A DNA stretch of 64,000 bases, from assembly GCA_030247855.1 (NCBI GenBank), contig JAPDRN010000113.1, positions 1 through 64,000 of the forward strand, read 5' to 3'. Below the pieces are notes generated by a model. The model searched no databases and was not told the origin of the DNA. It saw only the letters and a list, made by a program, of their open reading frames with translations. How positions within the stretch are numbered: the stretch's first letter is position 1; each line of letters starts with the position of its first letter. The position numbers and the translations under genes were made by a program. Positions 8,095-16,742 of this stretch are shown here, piece by piece. Source of the stretch: Knufia peltigerae (taxonomy: Eukaryota > Ascomycota > Eurotiomycetes > Chaetothyriales > Trichomeriaceae).

Positions 8095-10775
8095 TGGTTT
8101 TCCTCCACGGTTGGCGGCGCGCTCGGCGGCGCGGGCGCCAGGTAGCCCACCACGGTGCACAGCAGGCCGTAGGCAATGAACGATGCGATTCCCAGCAGGT
8201 TACCCAGGTGCTGCCGATCAATCAGCACCAGCTTGGCCAGCACCACGGCCATCAACACGGCACCGACCATCCACAGCACACGCTGGCCGCGACGTGAGCC
8301 CCACACCCAGGCGATCACGCCCAGTACGCTCCACAACACGGTCAGGCTGGTCTGGGCCAGGCTGAAGCGGGCCATCGTCGGATCCCAGGCAACCCCGCCC
8401 CAGTGATGCACGCCATGCAGCACCGTGCTGGTCAACGCGATGAAACCGGCCACGGCCAGCACCGGCACACGCAACCGCTGCAGCGGCGCCGGGCCCTGCG
8501 CGTCATACAGCCAGCGCGCGATCAGCAACAGGCTGACCCACTGCGCCAGTTCGGCAGGATTGAGCAGCGGCAGCCACGGCAACGGCGTGGCGTCACCTGC
8601 CAGGGTCAGGCCGAACAACCAGGCCAACGCCAGCACCGCGAAAATCACGCTCTGCAGCGGCAGGCGCACCGGATCAAACGCAGCACCCAGCGGCCAGCGC
8701 AGCACGTTCCAGCGCCACAGCGACAGTGCCGCCAGCAGCAACCACGGCAGGGTCACCAGCAGCGCGGTCCAGCCCTGCGCCAGGCGCGCGTCGCCGCCGC
8801 CCCACAAGGCCAGCAGCGAAAGCAGTGACGGCCACAACAGCCACCACAGGAACTGCGCGATACGGGCCACGCCGCCACTGCCCTGACGCAGGCACAGCAG
8901 GCTGCGCACGCCGAGTACGGCGAACACTGCCCAGGCCAATGCGCCGTAGCCTGCAAACGGCTGCTGGTGTGCATCGCTCTGCAGCAACGCCAACGGGAAG
9001 CCCGCTGCCAGCATCACCAGCGCGGTCACGCCCAGCGCACGTGCCGGCAGGCGACGCTGCACTTCCGACACCAACCAGGCGGTGACGGCGGCCAGCACCA
9101 ACACCGCGTCGGCCTGCACCGAATGCTGGAAGAAGCGGCCGATTTCATGCACCAGACCACCCAACCACCACAACAAGCCCCACAGGTAGTACGCCAGGGC
9201 GATGTCATGGCGCTGCCTGCGCTGGTAGCTCCATGCCGCCGCGAAACCCGCCACGGCCAGCAGCAGTGCGCCGATCGCGGTCGGATTGAGCAGGAAGCGC
9301 TGGTCCTGGTGCCAATGGTCGGCACCCACCACAAACGCGAATGCGGCGGCGAGCTGCAGCAGCGCACCGGTCACCTGCGGCAACCAGCGCTTCTGGCGCA
9401 ACCCCAGCCACGCCAGACCGGCACCTTCCAGCGCGAATACCGCGCCGGTGGCACGCGCCGAGAATGCCAACGGCACCGCCAGCGTCGCAAAGCCCACCGC
9501 CAGTACCGCATGCGACTGCGCCAGCACCGTGTACGACGCGCGCGCGATCAGCGCCCGTGCCAGCAGCGCATAGATCGCGGCCAGGCCCAGCGCACACAGG
9601 GCCAGCGTCATCGGTTGTTCGTGCAGCATGCCGGCCTGCAGCGAGAAGGCGATCAGCGGCGTACCGAACACCAGGCTGCCGTCAACCAGATCGCGACGCC
9701 CAGCCGGCTGCCGGCGCGCATACAACAGCGGAATCAGCAGGTAGAAGGCGAAGAACAGCAGCAGGAACGGTTCGGTGCTGGCGAACTTGGCCGCGTCGTA
9801 CTGCAGCACGCCCCAGAACGTGCCGATGCCGAAGGTGAACGCGAAACCGAGCAGGTTCAGCACACGCCACGGGCGATACCAGGCGATGACGAAAATGCCC
9901 GCGTTGAGCACGGCGTAGTAGCTGAACAGCCCGACGTGGTTGCCGCTGCCGGTGGACAGCCACAGCGGCGCCATGAAGCCTGCAAGGATGCCCAGCACGG
10001 CCAACGTACGCGAGTTCTGCACGACCGCCAGCACGCACAACCCTGCCACCAGCGCGATCGAGCTGGCAAAAGCGAAACCGGGCGCGAGCAGATCGAAACG
10101 CTTGAAGGCTGCGAAGATGGTCAGCAGCAGCACGCCGATGGCGCCACCCTGCAAGGCCAGCGCGAACATCCGCCGGCGCTCGCGCTGGTGCCAGCCGAAG
10201 GCCAGCAGGCCCAGCGCACCAACGGTGATGCCCGCCAGCCGCAGCTCGACCGGCACCACCAGCCAGCCCTGGTCGCTGACGTACTTGAGCAGCGCAGCAA
10301 CGCCGGCCAACAGCACCAGCATGCCGATCTTCACCGGCACGTTGCCCTGGGTGAACCAGTGTTTGACCGCGCCAATCGCGCGCTCGACCAGGTTCGGCAG
10401 GGCCGGTTCTGCCGGCAGCGGCGGCAATGTCGGCTCCGGTGGCAACGGCGGTGGCGGCAGCGGACGCGCGGGCGGGGACGGCGGCGGCAGCTCCTCGCGG
10501 GCGGCGACCGGCGCTGATGCCGGGGTTGCCGTGGGCCGCAGGAACGAGGGTTCGCTGCTGGGCTCGCGTGTTGCCGCAGGCGCGCGCGGCGGCTCGGCTA
10601 CTGCCGAGGGCGCACGGCCCGGCGCCTCTGCCGGAGTGGGCGCGACCTGCACGGTCTGTGCGGCCTCCAGCGCGGCGACCCGCCGGCGCAGGCCGGCAAT
10701 CATTACCAGCGCCACCACCAGCAGCAGCGGTATCGCCAGCAGGACCAGTACTGCCAGGACCAAAAGTGCTTCCAT
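8091..10775 (-). CDS. DUF2339 polytopic membrane protein
   Basis: This is a large protein of 894 residues. It starts with one membrane helix (residues 3-27), then a short heptad stretch (RRVAALEAAQ), a Pro/Ala-rich linker (about 45-120, including PLPPPPLPPEPTLPPLP), and then some two dozen hydrophobic segments to the C-terminus. This layout fits DUF2339. Its function is not established. Starting at 10775 places GAGGA just before the ATG and removes an unlikely 18-residue extension. It is translationally coupled to the DUF3999 gene. The linker could reach through peptidoglycan or bind a partner; that is inference only. Confidence 0.85.
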   Translation of the reverse strand: MEALLVLAVLVLLAIPLLLVVALVMIAGLRRRVAALEAAQTVQVAPTPAEAPGRAPSAVAEPPRAPAATREPSSEPSFLRPTATPASAPVAAREELPPPSPPARPLPPPPLPPEPTLPPLPAEPALPNLVERAIGAVKHWFTQGNVPVKIGMLVLLAGVAALLKYVSDQGWLVVPVELRLAGITVGALGLLAFGWHQRERRRMFALALQGGAIGVLLLTIFAAFKRFDLLAPGFAFASSIALVAGLCVLAVVQNSRTLAVLGILAGFMAPLWLSTGSGNHVGLFSYYAVLNAGIFVIAWYRPWRVLNLLGFAFTFGIGTFWGVLQYDAAKFASTEPFLLLFFAFYLLIPLLYARRQPAGRRDLVDGSLVFGTPLIAFSLQAGMLHEQPMTLALCALGLAAIYALLARALIARASYTVLAQSHAVLAVGFATLAVPLAFSARATGAVFALEGAGLAWLGLRQKRWLPQVTGALLQLAAAFAFVVGADHWHQDQRFLLNPTAIGALLLAVAGFAAAWSYQRRQRHDIALAYYLWGLLWWLGGLVHEIGRFFQHSVQADAVLVLAAVTAWLVSEVQRRLPARALGVTALVMLAAGFPLALLQSDAHQQPFAGYGALAWAVFAVLGVRSLLCLRQGSGGVARIAQFLWWLLWPSLLSLLALWGGGDARLAQGWTALLVTLPWLLLAALSLWRWNVLRWPLGAAFDPVRLPLQSVIFAVLALAWLFGLTLAGDATPLPWLPLLNPAELAQWVSLLLIARWLYDAQGPAPLQRLRVPVLAVAGFIALTSTVLHGVHHWGGVAWDPTMARFSLAQTSLTVLWSVLGVIAWVWGSRRGQRVLWMVGAVLMAVVLAKLVLIDRQHLGNLLGIASFIAYGLLCTVVGYLAPAPPSAPPTVEENQ

Positions 10776-10858
10776 TCCTCGCCTTCCAATGCGATCCCGC
10801 GCCACGATGGCGGCGGTCGACGGGCCCATGCTACGTCAGGCCGGGCCCCTTAAACGAC

Positions 10859-10881
10859 GAACCCCGGCCAGGCCGGGGTTC
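10859..10881 (-). terminator. Terminator after gap
   Basis: GAACCCCGGCC and GGCCGGGGTTC pair around a single A. It lies 22 bases past the gap stop and separates gap from the DUF2339 gene. Confidence 0.75.
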
Positions 10882-10902
10882 GCGCGACGATCTTCGCAGG
10901 CC

Positions 10903-11907
10903 TTACTTGGCTGCGACGACCTTGGCCATTTCCAGGCACTTGTTGGAGTAGCCCCACTCGTTGTCGTACCACGACACGAGCTTGACGAAGGTGCCGTCCA
11001 GGGCGATGCCGGCGTCGGCATCGAACACCGAGGTGTGGGTTTCACCGCGGAAATCGGTGGCCACCACCTTGTCTTCGGTGTAGCCCAGGATGCCCTTCAG
11101 CGCGCCTTCGCTCTGTGCCTTCACTTCGGCGCAGATCTCGGCGTAGGTGGCTTCCTTTTCCAGCTCGACGGTCAGATCGACCACCGACACGTCCGAGGTC
11201 GGCACGCGGAAGCTCATGCCGGTCAGCTTCTTGTTCAGTTCCGGAATGACCACGCCGACGGCCTTGGCCGCACCGGTGGAGGACGGAATGATGTTCTCCA
11301 GGATGCCACGGCCGCCGCGCCAGTCCTTGTTGGACGGGCCATCGACGGTCTTCTGGGTGGCGGTGGCCGCATGCACGGTGGTCATCAGGCCGCGCTTGAT
11401 GCCCCACTTGTCATTGATGACCTTGGCCAGCGGCGCCAGGCAGTTGGTGGTGCACGAGGCGTTGGAGATGATCGCCTGGCCAGCATAGGTCTTGTCGTTC
11501 ACGCCGAACACGAACATCGGCGTGTCGTCCTTCGACGGTGCCGACAGGATGACCTTCTTGGCACCGGCATCGATGTGCTTCTGCGCGCTGACCTTGTCCA
11601 GGAACAGGCCGGTGGCTTCGAGCACGACGTCGACGCCGACTTCGTCCCACTTCAGGTTGGACGGATCGCGTTCCTGGGTCAGGCGGATCTTCTTGCCGTT
11701 GACCAGCAGATCCTTGCCATCGACGGCTACGTCGGCCTTGAAACGGCCGTGCACGGAGTCGTACTTGAGCATATAGGCCAGGTAATCCGGCTCCAGCAGA
11801 TCGTTGATGGCCACGATTTCGATGTCGTCGCCGAAGTTCAGCACCGCCGAGCGCAGGACGTTACGCCCGATGCGACCGAAACCGTTGATACCAACCTTGA
11901 TTGCCAT
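10903..11907 (-). CDS. gap: Glyceraldehyde-3-phosphate dehydrogenase
   Basis: This enzyme oxidises and phosphorylates glyceraldehyde 3-phosphate to 1,3-bisphosphoglycerate using NAD. The 334-residue protein has the Rossmann start KVGINGFGRIGRNVLR, the catalytic Cys152 in SNASCTTNCLAPL and the base His179 in MTTVHAAT. ATG at 11907 is preceded by AGGAG; the upstream in-frame extension is not conserved-looking. It is divergent from ompW, and an ANR-type box at 12027-12040 lies in the shared region, nearer to ompW. A strong terminator follows, so it is probably monocistronic. Confidence 0.96.
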   Translation of the reverse strand: MAIKVGINGFGRIGRNVLRSAVLNFGDDIEIVAINDLLEPDYLAYMLKYDSVHGRFKADVAVDGKDLLVNGKKIRLTQERDPSNLKWDEVGVDVVLEATGLFLDKVSAQKHIDAGAKKVILSAPSKDDTPMFVFGVNDKTYAGQAIISNASCTTNCLAPLAKVINDKWGIKRGLMTTVHAATATQKTVDGPSNKDWRGGRGILENIIPSSTGAAKAVGVVIPELNKKLTGMSFRVPTSDVSVVDLTVELEKEATYAEICAEVKAQSEGALKGILGYTEDKVVATDFRGETHTSVFDADAGIALDGTFVKLVSWYDNEWGYSNKCLEMAKVVAAK

Positions 11908-12026
11908 GTTCTCAAGCTCCTGCAGCCGCGACAGGTGCGGCGGGGTGGATAGGGCCCACAAGTCTAGCAGGCCGGCCTTGACCACCGCCGGCCAAGCCCG
12001 CCGCCGGGAAGGAGGCCGGACAGGAT

Positions 12027-12040
12027 TTGATCCGGATCAA
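12027..12040 (+). promoter_or_regulatory. ANR/FNR-type binding site upstream of ompW
   Basis: The sequence TTGATCCGGATCAA matches the FNR/ANR consensus TTGAT-N4-ATCAA at every defined base. Its centre is 67 bases before the ompW start and about 126 bases before gap. FNR-type control of ompW is known in enterobacteria; here it is inferred from the site. Confidence 0.75.
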
Positions 12041-12100
12041 AGCGTTAGCGCGGCGTGAGGCCGACACTGGCCACATCCACCCAGCAACGAGATCACCCCC

Positions 12101-12730
12101 ATGCGCAAGACCTCCCCCCTGATCGTGGCCAGCCTGGCCGCCGCCCTGTCGCTGGCCGCCTCCCCGGCCATGGCCCAGTCCAAGGGCGACTGGACCCTTT
12201 CCGCCGGCGTGCACCAGGTCGCCCCGAAGTCGAACAACGGCTGGCTGGCCGGTGGCACCCTGAAGGTCGACGTCGACAACGACGTCAAGCCGACCATCAC
12301 CGGTGAGTATTTCATCGCCGACAACCTGGGCATCGAAGTGCTGGCGGCGCTGCCGTTCAAGCACGACATCAACATCAATGGCCTGGGCCGCGTGGGCAGC
12401 ACCAAGCAGCTGCCGCCGGTGGTCACCCTGCAGTACCACTTCAACAGCAAGGGCAAGGTGTCGCCGTTCGTGGGCGCCGGCCTGAACTACACCACCTTCT
12501 TCAGCGAAGACACCACCGGTGCGCTGGCAGGCAGCAAGCTGAAGCTGCAGGATTCGTGGGGCCTGGCCGCCCATGCAGGCATCGATTTCGCGATTGGCGA
12601 GAAGGGCGCACTGCGCGTGGACATGCGCTGGATCGACATCGACAGCAAGGTGAAGCTGGATGGCGAGAAGATCGGCACGGTCAACATCGATCCGCTGGTC
12701 TACGGCGCGTCGTACGTCTTCAAGTTCTAA
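12101..12730 (+). CDS. ompW: OmpW family outer-membrane protein
   Basis: The 209-residue protein is an eight-stranded outer-membrane beta-barrel of the OmpW family, thought to let small hydrophobic compounds cross the outer membrane. The signal peptide ends at AMA (residues 23-25). The body has alternating barrel strands such as GEYFIADNLGIEVLAALPF and a C-terminal Phe (YVFKF), needed for barrel insertion. A perfect ANR/FNR-type site lies upstream, so it is probably induced at low oxygen. It is monocistronic, with two possible terminators after it. Confidence 0.92.
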   Translation: MRKTSPLIVASLAAALSLAASPAMAQSKGDWTLSAGVHQVAPKSNNGWLAGGTLKVDVDNDVKPTITGEYFIADNLGIEVLAALPFKHDININGLGRVGSTKQLPPVVTLQYHFNSKGKVSPFVGAGLNYTTFFSEDTTGALAGSKLKLQDSWGLAAHAGIDFAIGEKGALRVDMRWIDIDSKVKLDGEKIGTVNIDPLVYGASYVFKF

Positions 12731-12741
12731 GGGGTTGTTTG

Positions 12742-12760
12742 GCGGGGGCTTCGCCCCCGC
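12742..12760 (+). terminator. GC-rich hairpin directly after ompW
   Basis: GCGGGGGC and GCCCCCGC pair around TTC, 12 bases past the ompW stop. There is no T-tract, so it may be a 3' stabilising hairpin upstream of the true terminator at 12795. Confidence 0.55.
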
Positions 12761-12794
12761 TCCCCCGCTACAGGCAAAACCCTCGCAGCATGTT

Positions 12795-12825
12795 GCCCCG
12801 GTATGTGTGTGCCGGGGCTTTTTTG
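12795..12825 (+). terminator. Rho-independent terminator of ompW
   Basis: GCCCCGG and CCGGGGC pair around a TATGTGTGTG loop and are followed by a run of seven Ts (cTTTTTTg context). Confidence 0.85.
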
Positions 12826-12860
12826 TTTGCGCGACGGGCGAAGGTACCGGTGTGGGCCGA

Positions 12861-12954
12861 GGCAGGGGAAGGGGCCGGGACACGCCGTAAACCCATCCAT
12901 GGGGGCTCGATGGCGCCATCCATGGCGCCAACGGTCCCGTCCCCTCCCCCTGCC
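12861..12954 (+). repeat. Large palindromic element, copy C
   Basis: Arms GGCAGGGGAAGGGGCCGGGA and complement pair imperfectly. The core ACGCCGTAAACCCATCCATG...GGCGCCATCCATGGCGCC is identical over about 50 bases to inverted copy D. Confidence 0.8.
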
Positions 12955-13118
12955 GCGCCCTTCCATTTTCCGCGCGCCCGCAAGCGCAAGCAGAAGCCGG
13001 CATCCGCATGTCGCAGTTGCCATCGGCCGGATGCGATTGCGCGCCGCAGGATGTGATCCTGCATTTGATTGTGATTCTGCTTTTGACGTTTGCATCCGCC
13101 AACGCGGCCATGTTGGAG

Positions 13119-13228
13119 GTGTGCGGCCGGGGCAGGCAGAGCGGGACCGTTGGCGCCATGGATGGCGCCATCGAGCCCCCATGGATGGGTTTACGGCGTG
13201 TCCCGCACTGCCTGCCCCGGCCGCACAC
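13119..13228 (-). repeat. Large palindromic element, copy D (inverted)
   Basis: Arms GTGTGCGGCCGGGGCAGGCA and complement pair over 28 bases with one mismatch. The core is the reverse complement of copy C, but the arms are unrelated to those of C. Confidence 0.8.
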
Positions 13229-13296
13229 GCCCCGACGACAATGAACGCACCGCTTTCCATCAACCACCCATCTCCCCCGCTGGCTAGAATGAGCGG

Positions 13297-14115
13297 ATGA
13301 AAGCACTGCACTCCCTGTTCCTCGCCGCCGCCCTCGCGCCGGCCCTGCTGTCCGTCGCCGCCCCCGCCCATGCCTGGGGCGCACAAGGCCACCGCCTGGT
13401 CGCCGAAGTCGCCGACAGCCGCCTCAACCCGACCGCACGCACCGAGGTCGATCGCCTGCTGGCCACCGAACCCGGCGCCACCCTGGCCAGCATCGCGCCC
13501 TGGGCCGACCAGCTGCGCGCCAAGGACGCCGGCCTCGGCCGTCGCTCGGCCGGCTGGCACTACGTCAACATCGCCGAAGATGGCTGCCACTACGAGGCGC
13601 CGAAGCACTGCAAGAGCGGCAACTGCATCGTCGAAGCGCTGAAGGCGCAGAGCGCGATCCTCGGCGACCGCAGCCTGACCGATGGCGAGCGCCTGCAGGC
13701 GCTGAAGTTCGTCGTGCACCTGGTCGGCGACATCCATCAGCCGATGCACGCCGGCTACGGCCATGACAAGGGCGGCAACGATTTCCAGCTGCAGTTCGGC
13801 AACCGCGGTACCAACCTGCACTCGCTGTGGGACAGCGGCATGCTCAATACCCGCAAGGTCGACGATGCCGGCTACCTGCCGGTGCTGCGCGCGCTGCCGG
13901 CGCCGAAGCTGGCACGCCAGTCCAACCCGCAGCGCGACCCGGTCAGCTGGGCCGAAGCCAGCTGCCGCATTTCCGTACAACCTGGCGTTTACCCTGCCTC
14001 GCGTAAGATCGGTGACGACTACACCACGCGCTACCGGCCTGTGGCCGAAGCGCAGCTGCGACTGGCGGGTGAAAACCTGGCGCAGTTGCTGAACCGCGTG
14101 CTCGCCACACGCTGA
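13297..14115 (+). CDS. S1/P1-type zinc nuclease, secreted
   Basis: The 272-residue protein is a periplasmic or secreted nuclease of the S1/P1 family, which uses three zinc ions to cut single-stranded nucleic acid and often has 3'-nucleotidase activity. The signal peptide ends AHA at residue 26, giving the mature N-terminus Trp27-Gly-Ala-Gln-Gly-His; the mature Trp is itself a zinc ligand in this family. Other ligands are visible in HLVGDIHQPMHAG and GGNDFQLQF...NLHSLWD. Four Cys residues could form disulfides. It is followed after 10 bases by the metallo-hydrolase gene on the same strand, so the two are probably co-transcribed. Confidence 0.92.
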   Translation: MKALHSLFLAAALAPALLSVAAPAHAWGAQGHRLVAEVADSRLNPTARTEVDRLLATEPGATLASIAPWADQLRAKDAGLGRRSAGWHYVNIAEDGCHYEAPKHCKSGNCIVEALKAQSAILGDRSLTDGERLQALKFVVHLVGDIHQPMHAGYGHDKGGNDFQLQFGNRGTNLHSLWDSGMLNTRKVDDAGYLPVLRALPAPKLARQSNPQRDPVSWAEASCRISVQPGVYPASRKIGDDYTTRYRPVAEAQLRLAGENLAQLLNRVLATR

Positions 14116-14125
14116 GGAGTTTCCG

Positions 14126-14926
14126 ATGTCGGTCCAGGTGCAATCGTTCTTCCACCGTGGCAGCAATACCTTCAGCTACCTGGTCAGCGACCCGGCCAGC
14201 GGCGAGGCAGCGCTGATCGACCCGGTACTGGATTACGACCCGGATACCGACGCCAGCAGCGAATCGCCGGTGCGCGCGATGCTCGATGCCATCGCGCAAC
14301 AGCAGCTGCACGTGCGCTGGCTGCTGGAAACCCACGCCCATGCCGACCACGTGTCGGCGGGGCGGCGGCTCAAGCAACGATTCCCGCAGGCGACGTTGGC
14401 CATCGGCGAAGGCATCCGCGCGGTGCAGGCCACGTTCGCACCGCGCTATGGCCTGCAGCTGCCCGATGAACATGCGGTCTTCGATCACCTGTTCGCAGAC
14501 GGCGAGACCTTCGCACTGGGTAAGTTGCAGGGGCGCATCATCGCCGTACCCGGCCACACCAGCGACAGCATCGCCTACCTGATCGACGACGCTGTCTTCA
14601 CCGGCGATTCGCTGTTCATGCCCGATGGCGGCACCGCGCGCTGCGACTTTCCCGGCGGCGACGCCGCGCAGCTGTACCGCTCGATCCAGCGTCTGCTTGC
14701 CCTGCCCGACGCCACCCGCGTGTTCGTCTGCCACGACTACGGCCCGGGCGGACGCGATTTCGCCAACGAAACCACCATTGGCGAACAGCGCGCGCACAAC
14801 ATTCACGTGCATGAGGGCGTGGCCGAAGCCGAGTTCGTCAGCGTGCGGCAGGCGCGTGATGCGACGCTGGCAGAGCCAACGCTGATGCAGCCGGCGGTGA
14901 AGGCGAACATCCAAGGCGGAGCGTAG
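14126..14926 (+). CDS. Metallo-beta-lactamase-fold hydrolase, persulfide dioxygenase-like
   Basis: The 266-residue cytoplasmic protein has the MBL motif TH-A-H-A-DH (His70, His72, Asp74, His75), with later ligands in VPGHTSDSIAYL, FTGDSLF and VFVCHDYGPG. The overall layout with 'NTFSYLVSDPASGEAALIDPVLDYDPDTD' resembles the ETHE1/Blh group of persulfide dioxygenases, and glyoxalase II-like enzymes are the main alternative. The ETHE1 group uses a single iron and reacts with glutathione persulfide. The start has a clear GAGGAG site. There is no rhodanese or BigR-type regulator next door, so the sulfur role is a family-level inference. Confidence 0.82.
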   Translation: MSVQVQSFFHRGSNTFSYLVSDPASGEAALIDPVLDYDPDTDASSESPVRAMLDAIAQQQLHVRWLLETHAHADHVSAGRRLKQRFPQATLAIGEGIRAVQATFAPRYGLQLPDEHAVFDHLFADGETFALGKLQGRIIAVPGHTSDSIAYLIDDAVFTGDSLFMPDGGTARCDFPGGDAAQLYRSIQRLLALPDATRVFVCHDYGPGGRDFANETTIGEQRAHNIHVHEGVAEAEFVSVRQARDATLAEPTLMQPAVKANIQGGA

Positions 14927-14967
14927 GGGCCGCACGGTCGCTTCATCGCGGCGGGAATGACGCGGCG

Positions 14968-15528
14968 TCATTTTCCCTGCGTGCGCACCACATGCTGGCC
15001 CTTCACGATCTCGAAGGTGAAGGCATACAGCAGGCTCACCGGCACCGGTTCGACGCGCTCGGCGCCTTCGCAGTCGCCACGGTCGCTCGGCACTTTGCCG
15101 GGGGCGAAGTGGCAGACCGCGGCCGGCGAATACTTCCACATCGCCACCGCCTCCTGCGCAGCCTGCAACAGCGGCGCGTTCTCGCTCGCCGCGCCTGCCG
15201 CGCATTCGCTGCGGTCGACCAGCGCCAGGCTTCGCTCGACAGCACCTTCGGCATCGATCACCACCTGCAGGCAGATCGTGGTCGGCGCCAGCTCGGTTCG
15301 CGGGTCACGATCACCGATCTGCGGATCCGGCGCTGCATACAACTGCGGCATCCGATAGCCTTCGGTTGCACCCAGCGTGTACGCCTGCACCTGGCCGCTG
15401 CCACCTTTCCCTTCCGCCTGCAGACGTTGATGGCCGACGCTTTCATTGCGGGTATCGACGGTAGTCAGCCGTTCCTGGGTCGCGCAGCCCGCCAACATCC
15501 CCGCTGCCATCAGCAGTGCGAAGCGCAT
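14968..15528 (-). CDS. Lipoprotein with a TonB C-terminal-like domain
   Basis: The 186-residue protein has a lipobox with Cys15 (MAAGMLAGC). The C-terminal half carries a pattern like TonB C-terminal or M56-associated domains: TTICLQVVIDAEGAVERSLAL, then AVAMWKYSPA. This domain also ends the neighbouring M56 peptidase, so the two products may work together in the envelope. The start codon overlaps the peptidase stop (TGATG), giving strong coupling; an in-frame GTG lies one codon upstream. The substrate or partner is unknown. It is the third gene of the BlaI-M56 unit. Confidence 0.7.
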   Translation of the reverse strand: MRFALLMAAGMLAGCATQERLTTVDTRNESVGHQRLQAEGKGGSGQVQAYTLGATEGYRMPQLYAAPDPQIGDRDPRTELAPTTICLQVVIDAEGAVERSLALVDRSECAAGAASENAPLLQAAQEAVAMWKYSPAAVCHFAPGKVPSDRGDCEGAERVEPVPVSLLYAFTFEIVKGQHVVRTQGK

Positions 15529-16742
15529 CACCTGGTGGTCTCCGTTACTTCATCGTTCTCATCCATGGCGAAGGTGATCGGAATGCGTACGGCGCCCGCC
15601 ACCGGCTTGCCATTCTTCAACGCCGGGCGGTAGGTCCAGCTTCGCGCTGCTGCAATCGACACCGCTTCGAACACGCCCGGATTGGTGGCGCTCACTACAC
15701 GCACATCGCTGACAGCACCGTGCGCATCAACGTCGACCCGGAGCACCACCCCGCCTGTCTGGCTCTGTTCGAACGCGCTCTTCGGGTAGCTCGGCGGGGG
15801 CATCTTGTCGACTTGGATCTCGCGATCCATGACAGCCGCCACTGGGCCGACCGCCATTGCGCCACTCTGGCTCGCCCACGCCACCGCTCCCATCCCCAGG
15901 CACAACCCAACCACCAGCACCTGACCCGACACCCACGGCAATGCCTTCCGCTTGGACTGCTTCAACATGGCGATACGCTCCTTCAACACAGGTTGGCTGC
16001 GCCAGTGGCAGACCGCTGGCGCAACCGGGTGGACCAGCTGCGCCTTCAGCAGCGTGCTGGCGTACAGGCCGCGCAGCGCGGGCTGCGGGGCAATGGTGCG
16101 GGCATCGCAGGCCAGTTCCTGGTCACGCAGGAAACGACGTGCGGCCCAGGGCAGCAGCGGGTGGAACCAGAACACCGCGCGCATCAGCAGCAGCAGGCCG
16201 TTGGCCCAGTGATCGCCATTGCGACGATGGCTGCGCTCATGTTGCAGGATCAGGCGCTGCTCCTGCGCGGTGAACTGCTGGTCGAAATCCGGGCCGACCA
16301 CGATGCGTGGCCGGCACAGGCCCACCAGTGCCGGCAGCCCGGGATCAGCGCTGGCCTGCCAGCTGCCATCGGCACGTGGCCGCAGGCCGCCCATGCCACG
16401 TTCGAAGCGGCGCTGTGCACGCAGGTCGCGCAACAGGCAGGTGCCTGTGCCCAGCGCCCACACCAGCAGCAGCACCAAAGGCCATTGCAGCGACGCCGTT
16501 GGCAGGCTGTCCACGGCTTCCGGCACGACCTTCAGCGGCAAGGTCGGCACATGCTGCAACAGCGCGACCTGTGGCAGGGGAATCAACAGCGTGACCAACA
16601 GCAGCGGCAGCAGCCACCAGCTGCGATACACCACTCCAGCGCCGCCCAGCGGCAACAGCAGCGGCCGCACCGTCGCCAGCAGGATTACACCCAGCGCCAG
16701 CCACAGGCTGGCATGCCACAATCCGTCGAGCAGCTCATTCAT
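15528..16742 (-). CDS. BlaR1/MecR1-type M56 zinc peptidase with C-terminal TonB-like domain
   Basis: The 404-residue membrane protein belongs to the M56 family of sensor proteases, which cleave BlaI-type repressors. Membrane segments lie near residues 5-35, 40-58, 86-102 and 258-285. The zinc site is HERSH (His168, Glu169, His172) with the third ligand Glu209 in DQELACD. Instead of the penicillin-binding sensor of BlaR1, the C-terminal periplasmic part (about 315-395) is a TonB C-terminal-like fold (MPPPSYPKSAFEQSQ...WTYRPALKNGKPV). The signal sensed is therefore not obviously a beta-lactam. The gene overlaps blaI by eight bases and the lipoprotein gene by one, making a compact three-gene unit. 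Confidence 0.88.
   Translation of the reverse strand: MNELLDGLWHASLWLALGVILLATVRPLLLPLGGAGVVYRSWWLLPLLLVTLLIPLPQVALLQHVPTLPLKVVPEAVDSLPTASLQWPLVLLLVWALGTGTCLLRDLRAQRRFERGMGGLRPRADGSWQASADPGLPALVGLCRPRIVVGPDFDQQFTAQEQRLILQHERSHRRNGDHWANGLLLLMRAVFWFHPLLPWAARRFLRDQELACDARTIAPQPALRGLYASTLLKAQLVHPVAPAVCHWRSQPVLKERIAMLKQSKRKALPWVSGQVLVVGLCLGMGAVAWASQSGAMAVGPVAAVMDREIQVDKMPPPSYPKSAFEQSQTGGVVLRVDVDAHGAVSDVRVVSATNPGVFEAVSIAAARSWTYRPALKNGKPVAGAVRIPITFAMDENDEVTETTR

Larger units (their letters stand above)
12731..13296. other. Repeat-rich gap between ompW and the S1/P1 nuclease gene
   Basis: No gene is supported in these 566 bases. They hold two ompW terminators (12742-12760, 12795-12825) and an inverted pair of the large palindromic element (12861-12954 and 13119-13228), separated by about 165 bases of unassigned sequence. 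Overlapping open frames here are driven by the GC-rich palindromes. Confidence 0.8.

Noticed and set aside
11912..14166. Long minus-strand frames (about 480-490 codons) opposite ompW and the S1/P1 nuclease
   Set aside because: They run through palindromic repeats and oppose genes with good signal peptides and motifs.
14926..14967. GTAG at the stop of the metallo-hydrolase as a fourth SMAG stop
   Set aside because: The sequence after gcgTAGggg does not form the SMAG hairpin.
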